Assembly (NCBI GenBank): GCA_039029935.1
Contig: JBCCFC010000673.1
Coordinates: forward strand, 1 to 7,469
Source: G039029935 sp039029935
GTDB lineage: Bacteria; Chloroflexota; Anaerolineae; Caldilineales; Caldilineaceae
Length of the DNA stretch: 7,469 bases
Reading direction: 5' to 3'
Part shown: one piece after another, positions 1 through 5,550 of the stretch
Position numbering within the stretch: position 1 is the first letter of the stretch
How the letters are laid out: each line of letters opens with the position of its first letter
Program-made: the position numbers and the translations under genes
The notes under the pieces: generated by a model
Told to the model about the DNA's origin: nothing
What the model saw: the letters and a program-made list of their open reading frames with translations, nothing else
Database searches by the model: none

Positions 1-64
1 CTTTCCTGTAAATTCAACAAGTTGAATATGGATTTTCCTGCAAATTTAACAAGCAAGATGTGGA
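1..64. repeat. Imperfect 32-bp tandem repeat upstream of the permease gene
   Basis: Positions 1-32 and 33-64 align without gaps at 24 of 32 bases, sharing TTTCCTG, AAATT, AACAAG and TGGA blocks. A shortened third copy can be traced from about 73 to 100 (AAAATTTTACAA then ATATGGAT) and runs into the permease start codon. The first unit contains a perfect 7-bp inverted repeat, ATTCAAC-AA-GTTGAAT (12-27), which is degraded in the second unit. The stretch is AT-rich, has no open frame of note and no convincing -35/-10 pair. It may be the end of a longer array cut by the window edge. Confidence 0.55.
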
Positions 65-94
65 TTTAACACTTTTTTAGAAAATTTTACAAAT

Positions 95-973
95 ATGGAT
101 ACAACGACAACACAAAATTTAGACCTAACCTATAGCCCCGCACGAGAAGCGTGGCGCATGTTTGTGCGCAACAGAGCTGCGGTCCTTGGCCTCATACTCT
201 TCATCATCGTCTTGCTGGTTGCGTTGGTGGGGCCACTCGTCTACACAGTCGATCCGTTTAAAATTGTCTGGGCACCCTTTACAGCACCTGGGGAGTCTGA
301 CAAGGTGTTGCTGGGGACCGATTATTTGGGGCGCGACTTAATGGCGGGGCTGATTGACGGCGGGGACGCCACGCTGCTGGTCGGTGCAATGGCTGCGGCC
401 ATCACCGTCATCATCGGCATTCTGGTGGGGTCTATTGCGGGCTATTATGGCGGCATTGCGGACGAGATTTTGATGCGGATCACAGAGTTCTTTCAAGTGC
501 TGCCCGCACTGCTCTTTGCCATGGTCGTCGTCGCCCTCTTCTCACCCACCCTGACCACCATCGCCATTGCCATCGGGCTGGTCAGTTGGCCGCAGACTGC
601 GCGCCTGACCCGTGCCGAGTTTTTGCGCATCAAGAACTTGGAATATGTGGCCGCCGTGCGCTCGATTGGAGCGAGCGACGCCACCATCATCTGGGGCATC
701 ATCCTGCCCAATGCACTGCCGCCGATCATCGTCTCGGCCACGCTTGTTATCGGTGCCGCCATTCTCTTTGAAGCCGGACTGAGCTTTCTAGGGTTGGGCG
801 ATCCCAATGTCATGAGTTGGGGGTCGATCATTGGCTATAACCGCGCTTATATTCTCGACTCGTGGTGGTCCGTGGCGATGCCTGGTGCGGCGATTTTTAT
901 TACGGTACTCAGCATTAGCCTGATTGGTGATGGGTTAAATGACGCCTTTAACCCTAAGTTGCGTGAGAGATAA
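95..973 (+). CDS. Peptide ABC transporter inner-membrane permease (DppC/OppC/GsiD type)
   Basis: This is an integral membrane subunit of a dipeptide/oligopeptide/glutathione-type importer. It forms the channel together with a DppB-type partner, which is not in the window and is expected upstream. The 292 residues match the usual DppC length. An OppC_N-like start (SPAREAWRMFVRNR, residues 14-27) precedes the first membrane helix (about 28-50). The family motif GTDYLGRDL lies at 74-82. The binding-protein-dependent transport core follows, with the EAA cytoplasmic loop at about 183-206 (EYVAAVRSIGASD, then ILPN), which docks on the ATPase. FLGLG at 231-235 and the C-terminal GDGLNDAFNPKLRER tail are also typical. 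ATG 95 has no clear Shine-Dalgarno, but later starts would remove the conserved N-terminal segment. The gene ends 14 bp before the nuclease gene. The substrate cannot be read from the permease alone. Confidence 0.93.
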   Translation: MDTTTTQNLDLTYSPAREAWRMFVRNRAAVLGLILFIIVLLVALVGPLVYTVDPFKIVWAPFTAPGESDKVLLGTDYLGRDLMAGLIDGGDATLLVGAMAAAITVIIGILVGSIAGYYGGIADEILMRITEFFQVLPALLFAMVVVALFSPTLTTIAIAIGLVSWPQTARLTRAEFLRIKNLEYVAAVRSIGASDATIIWGIILPNALPPIIVSATLVIGAAILFEAGLSFLGLGDPNVMSWGSIIGYNRAYILDSWWSVAMPGAAIFITVLSISLIGDGLNDAFNPKLRER

Positions 974-975
974 TT

Positions 976-982
976 AAGGAGG
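976..982 (+). promoter_or_regulatory. Strong Shine-Dalgarno of the Rpn-like gene
   Basis: AAGGAGG lies 5 nt before ATG 988. It is a near-perfect anti-16S match, stronger than the signals before the permease or the ATPase, and it fixes the start of the nuclease gene. Confidence 0.8.
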
Positions 983-987
983 GCAGT

Positions 988-1815
988 ATGATTTCGGTTG
1001 TACCACTCAGTATTGGTGTCACGTTCAAACGTGTATTTAGCCAACCAAAGGTTTTCAAGCCATTCGTAAAAGATGTATTGGGCATTGATGTCAATGTGTC
1101 CCAAATTCATACAGAATATGAGTATCCTAAAGCTGTTGGTCACGTTAAGGTCAAATACGATCTCTTTGCCGAAGACACCGATCAACGGATTATCATTGAG
1201 ATTCAGCAGAGTGACTTTTTCCACCGTTTTCTTTTCTATCATCTTATGGCAATTATCGAGCAGGTGAAAAGCTACAAGGGATATCAAACACCAAAAGCTG
1301 TCTATACTATTGTTGTGCTAACAAGCTCGCCGCGTGACAAAAGCATTGAATATAGCTGGGCAGAGATGTTGATGAATGCCATGAATGAATTTAACAAAAC
1401 GGTTGAAATTGCGCCTCACAAGCTTATTTTTCTGAACCCAAAAAAAATGAACGACAAGACGCCAAAGGCTGTGAAAGAGTGGATGGCTTTGATTACAGAT
1501 TCATTAGACGAGAAGATTGATGAGGACCGTTTTAAAAATTCGGCTCTGTTTCAACATATTATCGAAGAAATTAAGGAAGAGAATGTGTCTCCAGAGGAAT
1601 TGGCTGAGATTAAGGATGAATATGTTTGGGAAGAAACATTAAGGGGAAGTCGTGAAGAGGGGTTACAAGAAGGCGTTGAACAAGGTCGTCTTACGCAACA
1701 AATTCGCTCTGCCCAAGAAATGATCAAACGTGGGTTTGCTGATGACGATATAGCCGCTGTTGTAGACTTATCTATGGAGCGAGTAGACCAAATTCGAGGT
1801 GAATTGACATCGTGA
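988..1815 (+). CDS. Rpn/PDDEXK_2-family PD-(D/E)XK nuclease (recombination-promoting nuclease / 'putative transposase')
   Basis: The 275-residue protein has the organisation of the Rpn family (YhgA-like, PDDEXK_2). The N-terminal half is the nuclease: F13-K-R-V-F starts the fold (usual 'DxxFKxxF' region). The catalytic strand pair is Y57-D58-L-F-A-E-D followed by I70-E71-I-Q73, giving D58, E71 and Q73, where Q replaces the classical lysine as is usual in this family. The C-terminal part (about 215-272) is charged, with the typical REEGLQEGVEQG repeat-like stretch and then an 'ERGFADDDIAAVV..S.ERV'-type helical segment. Family members are DNA nucleases linked to RecA-independent recombination and, in E. 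coli, to toxicity and phage defence. The gene is 14 bp behind the permease and its TGA overlaps the GTG of the ATPase gene (GTGA), so it is embedded in the transporter operon. Hand counts give G+C of 21/60 (1381-1440) and 23/60 (1561-1620), against 39/60 and 36/60 in permease and ATPase lines, which suggests acquisition by transfer. Confidence 0.87.
   Translation: MISVVPLSIGVTFKRVFSQPKVFKPFVKDVLGIDVNVSQIHTEYEYPKAVGHVKVKYDLFAEDTDQRIIIEIQQSDFFHRFLFYHLMAIIEQVKSYKGYQTPKAVYTIVVLTSSPRDKSIEYSWAEMLMNAMNEFNKTVEIAPHKLIFLNPKKMNDKTPKAVKEWMALITDSLDEKIDEDRFKNSALFQHIIEEIKEENVSPEELAEIKDEYVWEETLRGSREEGLQEGVEQGRLTQQIRSAQEMIKRGFADDDIAAVVDLSMERVDQIRGELTS
1585..1815 (+). CDS. Possible intragenic C-terminal product of the Rpn-like gene (RpnS-like antitoxin candidate)
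   Basis: In-frame GTG (codon 200 of the nuclease gene) is preceded by TAAGGA at 1572-1577, 7 nt before the GTG, inside a purine-rich run. Initiation here would make a 76-residue protein (start VSPEELAEIKDEY) holding only the charged C-terminal domain without the nuclease residues D58, E71 and Q73. In E. coli, Rpn genes are known to produce such a short internal product that inhibits the full-length nuclease. The caution is that AAGGAAGAG also simply encodes Lys-Glu-Glu, so the SD match could be incidental. This is inference from position and spacing only. Confidence 0.25.
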   Translation: MSPEELAEIKDEYVWEETLRGSREEGLQEGVEQGRLTQQIRSAQEMIKRGFADDDIAAVVDLSMERVDQIRGELTS

Positions 1816-3623
1816 CATCATCTACCACATCACCAATCTTACAGGTACGCAACCTGACCGTCCAATTTGGCAGTTTCACGGCTGTGGATAACCTCTCCTT
1901 TGACCTCTACGACGGCGAAACGCTTGCCATTGTTGGGGAATCTGGCTCTGGTAAATCGGTCACGGCCATGTCGATTATGCGTTTGGTGGCGCTCGGCTCA
2001 AAAGGGCGCATCACCAACGGCGAGATTTTGTTTCGGCGGAGCGACGGTGAAGTCATCGACTTGGTGCAACAGCCTGAACCCGTTATGCGTGGCGTGCGTG
2101 GCAACAACATCTCGATGATCTTCCAAGAGCCGCTGACCAGCCTCAATCCGGTCTATACGGTCGGCGACCAGATCATGGAGACCATCATGCTCCACCAGAA
2201 TCTTTCGCGGCGTGACGCCCAGACCAAGGCATTAGAGATGCTGCGGCGGGTGCGCATTCCCGAAGCTGAGAAGCGTATCAACGAGTATCCCCACCAGCTT
2301 TCGGGGGGGATGCGGCAGCGTGTCATGATTGCGATGGCGCTCTCCTGTGACCCGTCGATTCTGATTGCTGACGAGCCGACCACGGCGCTGGATGTGACGA
2401 TTCAGGCGCAGATTTTGGGGCTAATGCGTGAACTCCAACAGGAACTCGACACAGCGGTCATCATCATTACCCATGACATGGGTGTGGTGGCGGAGGTGGC
2501 TGACCGCACGTTGGTGATGAATCAGGCCAAGCTGGTCGAGTCGGGCGACGTGCATGACATTTTTGACCGACCGAGTGAACACTACACAAAGGCGTTGCTC
2601 CACGCCGTGCCAAAGCTGGGCAGCATGGCCGAGACGACGCTCCCTGCCAAATTTCAGTTGATTGATGAAGCACTGGAGTCGATGCCAAGTGATGTTGTGG
2701 CCGCACAGAAAGAGCCAGACTACGATGCCCCGCCGCTGCTTGAAGTGCGTGACTTGACCAAGCGTTTCCCTGTCGGGCGTGGGGCCAATGTTCATGCAGT
2801 TGAGGCAGTGTCACTCAAGATTGCGCCGAGCGAAACCTTGGCCGTGGTCGGTGAAAGTGGCTGTGGCAAATCGACGCTTGCCAATGTCATCATCAAGCTG
2901 CACGAGCCGACAGCGGGGCAAATTTTGATTCGGGGCGATGACATCACCAATCTGTCACGCAAGCAGATGCAGCCCTATCGTCGCCAGATGCAGATGATCT
3001 TCCAAGACCCCTTTGCTAGTCTTGACCCGCGTCGCCGTGTCGGTGATTCGGTGGCACAGCCGTTGCAGGTTCACAAAGTTGGCAACCGTACGGAGGTGAA
3101 AGACCGTGTGGCACAACTTTTTGAGCAGGTTGGTCTATTGCCGGAACATATGCAACAGTATCCACATCAGTTTTCTGGTGGTCAACGGCAACGTATCTGT
3201 ATTGCCCGCGCCCTGGCCCTCAACCCGGAGCTGATCATTGCTGATGAAGCGGTCTCGGCACTTGATGTGTCGATCCAAGCGCAGGTCATCAACTTGATGC
3301 TCGATCTGCAACAACAGCTTGGCCTCACCTATCTCTTCATTTCGCATGACATGGCCGTCGTTGAGCGCATCAGCCACCGCGTCGCCGTCATGTATCTGGG
3401 GCAGATTGTCGAGCTAGGACCACGCCAAGCGATCTTTAACAATCCACAACATTCATACACGCAAAAATTGCTCTCTGCCGTGCCTATCGCCGACCCCAAA
3501 CAGCGCAAAGAACGCACCATGTTGACGGGTGAAATTCCCAGTCCGATTCGGGCTGCGGGGGACAATCCGGCGTTGGTAACGCTGCGTGAGGTTGGTGCGG
3601 GGCATTTTGTGGCTGAAGAGTAA
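1812..3623 (+). CDS. gsiA: GsiA-type duplicated ABC ATPase of a peptide/glutathione importer (DppD-DppF fusion)
   Basis: This cytoplasmic protein of 603 residues carries two complete ATP-binding domains and powers the importer alone instead of a DppD/DppF pair. Domain 1 has Walker A GESGSGKS (42-49), signature LSGGMRQR (163-170), Walker B ILIADEP (D187, E188) and the switch H221. Domain 2 has GESGCGKS (347-354), FSGGQRQR (454-461), LIIADEA (D478, E479) and H512. All catalytic residues are present, so both sites look active. The linker (YTKALLHAVPKLGSM, then PAKFQLID) and the C-terminal 'LTGEIPSPI...GAGHFVAEE' tail resemble E. coli GsiA, which also lacks the Cys-rich peptide-ATPase tail. The symbol is family level; glutathione as substrate is not shown. 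The GTG start overlaps the nuclease TGA by 4 bp, with GAGGTG at 1796-1801 as SD, implying coupled translation. ILQVRNLTVQF begins at residue 9, so no later start is plausible. Confidence 0.92.
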   Translation: MTSSTTSPILQVRNLTVQFGSFTAVDNLSFDLYDGETLAIVGESGSGKSVTAMSIMRLVALGSKGRITNGEILFRRSDGEVIDLVQQPEPVMRGVRGNNISMIFQEPLTSLNPVYTVGDQIMETIMLHQNLSRRDAQTKALEMLRRVRIPEAEKRINEYPHQLSGGMRQRVMIAMALSCDPSILIADEPTTALDVTIQAQILGLMRELQQELDTAVIIITHDMGVVAEVADRTLVMNQAKLVESGDVHDIFDRPSEHYTKALLHAVPKLGSMAETTLPAKFQLIDEALESMPSDVVAAQKEPDYDAPPLLEVRDLTKRFPVGRGANVHAVEAVSLKIAPSETLAVVGESGCGKSTLANVIIKLHEPTAGQILIRGDDITNLSRKQMQPYRRQMQMIFQDPFASLDPRRRVGDSVAQPLQVHKVGNRTEVKDRVAQLFEQVGLLPEHMQQYPHQFSGGQRQRICIARALALNPELIIADEAVSALDVSIQAQVINLMLDLQQQLGLTYLFISHDMAVVERISHRVAVMYLGQIVELGPRQAIFNNPQHSYTQKLLSAVPIADPKQRKERTMLTGEIPSPIRAAGDNPALVTLREVGAGHFVAEE

Positions 3624-3641
3624 GAGAGCCGTCATCATTCT

Positions 3642-3654
3642 GTAGGGCGATTCC
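3642..3654 (+). repeat. Left copy of a 13-bp direct repeat flanking the AAA-nuclease gene
   Basis: GTAGGGCGATTCC here matches GTAAGGCGATTCC at 5415-5427 in 12 of 13 bases, and both are followed closely by CGCAAA. The copies lie in the intergenic spaces before and after the AAA-ATPase/nuclease gene. They may be members of a dispersed intergenic repeat or the scars of a cassette insertion. Confidence 0.4.
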
Positions 3655-3686
3655 GCAAAATGCCCAATCTATGCGTAGGGATAAAC

Positions 3687-3754
3687 TTCATTGTATGTCA
3701 AACCAACTATATGGACATATGTTTGCTGAAATTTGACATTCCCCCTACAATGAA
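3687..3754. repeat. Nested inverted repeat upstream of the AAA-nuclease gene
   Basis: The left arm TTCATTGTA-TGTCAAA (3687-3702, uninterrupted) is matched exactly by TTTGACA (3732-3738) and TACAATGAA (3746-3754), with seven extra bases (TTCCCCC, 3739-3745) between the two right-hand blocks. A smaller palindrome, ATATG-GA-CATAT (3709-3720), lies in the loop. In all, 16 bp can pair. GTAGGG (3675-3680) can alternatively pair with CCCTAC (3743-3748). There is no T-run after it, so it is not a typical intrinsic terminator. Because the right arm contains the putative -10, it may be an operator, or a small repeat element used as promoter. Confidence 0.55.
3723..3751 (+). promoter_or_regulatory. Putative sigma-70-type promoter for the AAA-nuclease gene
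   Basis: TTGCTG (3723-3728) and TACAAT (3746-3751) are separated by 17 bp. The -10 matches 5 of 6 consensus bases and the -35 only the TTG. Transcription would start near 3758, giving a leader of about 40 nt. A good -35 hexamer, TTGACA, also occurs at 3733-3738 but has no well-spaced -10. Prediction by eye only. Confidence 0.35.
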
Positions 3755-3783
3755 TCGCAACTATCGCGTTTGGTAGCCTCTAA

Positions 3784-3790
3784 TAGGAGA
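3784..3790 (+). promoter_or_regulatory. Shine-Dalgarno deciding the AAA-nuclease start
   Basis: TAGGAGA ends 6 nt before ATG 3797. It is too close to ATG 3791 and lies downstream of the possible TTG 3770, so ATG 3797 is the likely start. Confidence 0.7.
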
Positions 3791-3796
3791 ATGATA

Positions 3797-5404
3797 ATGG
3801 AACGAAAATTTAACACAGCGGGACCGATGATTCCTGATATGCATTACATGATTCCACCATTAAGTCGGTTTAATTTGGATGAAATTGAAGACTTAATCGA
3901 GGATAGACGATATTTTATTCTACATGCTCCTCGTCAGGTTGGTAAAACAAGCTATTTGCGCGCCTTGATGGACCATCTCAATAAACAGGGTGAAGTGCGC
4001 TGTCTGTATATCAATGTCGAAGCAGGGCAAGCAGCGCGCGAAAATGTATATGGTGCGATAGAGGCAATTGCTGGTGAGCTATCTATCCGTGCGCAACAGC
4101 ATCTACAGGATAATTTTGTTGAAACACATTGGAAAAATGTGTTTGAGCAACATGGTGCATTTTCCGCGTTGAATGCCATTTTGTCACAATGGTCGTGGTC
4201 GAGCAATCTGCCTTTGGTGTTGTTCATTGATGAGATTGATGCGTTGATTGGTGATACGCTGATTTCGGTGTTGCGTCAATTGCGTGCCGGATATGACAGA
4301 CGCCCAGAGGGGTTCCCACAGAGCATTATCCTTTGCGGTGTGCGTGATATTCGCGACTATCGTATCCACTCAAGTCGTGAAAAGGAGATTATCACAGGTG
4401 GCAGTGCCTTCAACATCAAAACAGAGTCATTGCGCATGGGCAATTTTACGCGCGATGAGGTGTTCTCCCTCTATCATCAACACACAGACGAAACAGGTCA
4501 ACGCTTTACCGATGATGCGTTGGAGCAGGTCTGGTACTTGACCAATGGGCAACCTTGGCTGGTGAATGCCCTAGCACGGGAAGCAACCTATAAGATGAGG
4601 GATGCGCGCGACCGCACAGTCGTCATTACCGAAGAGCGCATAGAGGCGGCCAAGGAGCAGCTCATTCTCCGCCGTGATACGCACTTGGACCAGCTTGCCG
4701 ATAAACTGCTTGAGCCGCGTGTGCAGCGGGTTATCGCGCCCATGCTTGAGGGGAACGAAATTGACCAAACTGCGCTCATTGATGATCTACACTATCTGAT
4801 TGACTTAGGCTTGGTTGTGCTAGATGATGCCAGAAGCCCCCAAATTGCCAACCCTATCTACCGCGAGATTATTCCACGACAGTTAATCATCATTACCGAG
4901 GCCAATCTTGGCAGCAAAGTGCAATCCGCCGACTACATCCAGGTCGATGGTCGTCTTGACATGGATACGTTGATGCAAGACTTTCAGCAGTTCTTCCGCG
5001 AAAACTCAGACATCTGGCTTGAACGATTTCGCTACAAGGAAGCAGGACCTCAATTGCTCATGCAGGCATACCTGCAAAGAGTGGTCAACGGTGGTGGCAG
5101 GATTTCGCGCGAATATGGGCTGGGGCGTGGACGCACCGACTTGCTCATTCATTGGCCTGTCAAAGGTCAACCACCGCAACGCATTGCCATTGAACTCAAA
5201 GTCTTTCGAGGCAAGAAGAAGGGTACCCTGCAAAGACTGATCGACAGGGGATTAGAACAGACATGGCAGTACATGGACCGTTGTGGCACGGATAAGGGGC
5301 ATCTTGTGATTTTTGACCGTAACACTGAAAAACCTTGGAAAGAGAAGATTTTTCGGCGTAGTGAATCCCACAATGGACAACCAATTACCGTATGGGGGAT
5401 GTAA
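3797..5404 (+). CDS. AAA-type ATPase fused to a C-terminal PD-(D/E)XK nuclease domain
   Basis: The 535-residue soluble protein belongs to a widespread but functionally undescribed family of bacterial AAA-like ATPases. An N-terminal FNTAGPMIPDMHYMIPPLSR lead-in precedes the P-loop APRQVGKTS (44-52, K50, T51; the first Gly of Walker A is Ala here). Walker B is LVLFIDEID (D145, E146), and SIILCGVRDIRDY follows as a sensor-like segment. The NGQPWLVNALA helix and a winged-helix-like middle (roughly 290-360) come next. The C-terminal domain (about 390-535) has the nuclease core GRGRTD448LLI followed by IAIE466LK468, the classical D-ExK triad, then GHLVIFDR and a final PITVWGM. The ATPase probably drives or gates DNA processing; the target is unknown. 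The gene stands alone between two promoter-like regions and codes in a G+C range between the Rpn and transporter genes. Defence, mobile-element maintenance or repair are all possible. Confidence 0.8.
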   Translation: MERKFNTAGPMIPDMHYMIPPLSRFNLDEIEDLIEDRRYFILHAPRQVGKTSYLRALMDHLNKQGEVRCLYINVEAGQAARENVYGAIEAIAGELSIRAQQHLQDNFVETHWKNVFEQHGAFSALNAILSQWSWSSNLPLVLFIDEIDALIGDTLISVLRQLRAGYDRRPEGFPQSIILCGVRDIRDYRIHSSREKEIITGGSAFNIKTESLRMGNFTRDEVFSLYHQHTDETGQRFTDDALEQVWYLTNGQPWLVNALAREATYKMRDARDRTVVITEERIEAAKEQLILRRDTHLDQLADKLLEPRVQRVIAPMLEGNEIDQTALIDDLHYLIDLGLVVLDDARSPQIANPIYREIIPRQLIIITEANLGSKVQSADYIQVDGRLDMDTLMQDFQQFFRENSDIWLERFRYKEAGPQLLMQAYLQRVVNGGGRISREYGLGRGRTDLLIHWPVKGQPPQRIAIELKVFRGKKKGTLQRLIDRGLEQTWQYMDRCGTDKGHLVIFDRNTEKPWKEKIFRRSESHNGQPITVWGM

Positions 5405-5414
5405 CAAGCATCGG

Positions 5415-5427
5415 GTAAGGCGATTCC
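5415..5427 (+). repeat. Right copy of the 13-bp direct repeat flanking the AAA-nuclease gene
   Basis: GTAAGGCGATTCC lies 10 bp after the nuclease stop codon. It differs by one base from the copy at 3642-3654 and is followed by CGCAAA (5431-5436), as the left copy is followed by CGCAAA (3654-3659). Confidence 0.4.
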
Positions 5428-5429
5428 AC

Positions 5430-5451
5430 CCGCAAACAAGTCTGCTTGCGG
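5430..5451 (+). terminator. Weak hairpin after the AAA-nuclease gene
   Basis: CCGCAA (5430-5435) pairs with TTGCGG (5446-5451), with further C-G and A-T pairs inside after one mismatch. It starts 25 bp after the stop codon. No U-run follows (AAACTGCAAACA), so intrinsic termination is doubtful; it could be a 3'-end stabilising hairpin or part of the adjacent repeat. Confidence 0.25.
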
Positions 5452-5471
5452 AAACTGCAAACACACAATCC

Positions 5472-5498
5472 AGTACAACTTAGTGTACTTTCTATACT
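5472..5498 (+). promoter_or_regulatory. Putative promoter with an 18-bp palindrome for the amidohydrolase gene
   Basis: TATACT (5493-5498) is a good -10 (5 of 6) about 50 bp before the start codon, but no recognisable -35 stands 16-18 bp upstream. In that place lies the perfect inverted repeat AGTACA-ACTTAG-TGTACT (5472-5489). A dyad over a poor -35 is the classic arrangement for a regulator that activates or blocks RNA polymerase, so regulated expression of the hydrolase is plausible. No matching regulator gene is in the window. Confidence 0.35.
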
Positions 5499-5550
5499 AG
5501 CCATCGAATTGATTCGGTGGTTTCTTCAAACCATTAGAGGAACAAACCAT

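Noticed and set aside
847..1287. Minus-strand open frame bridging the permease and Rpn genes
   Set aside because: It crosses two well-supported plus-strand genes and their clear Shine-Dalgarno; no family features visible.
3450..3623. Apparent loss of the Cys-rich C-terminal tail found in many peptide-transporter ATPases
   Set aside because: GsiA-type fused ATPases normally end in a similar tail without that motif, so this is not a truncation.
3770..3796. TTG 3770 or ATG 3791 as start of the AAA-nuclease gene
   Set aside because: The Shine-Dalgarno TAGGAGA (3784-3790) is inside or too close to these starts and fits only ATG 3797.
5446..5550. In-frame TTG extension of the amidohydrolase by 35 residues
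   Set aside because: The extension has no family similarity, passes through the promoter and palindrome, and ATG 5551 has a suitable Shine-Dalgarno and family-typical N-terminus.
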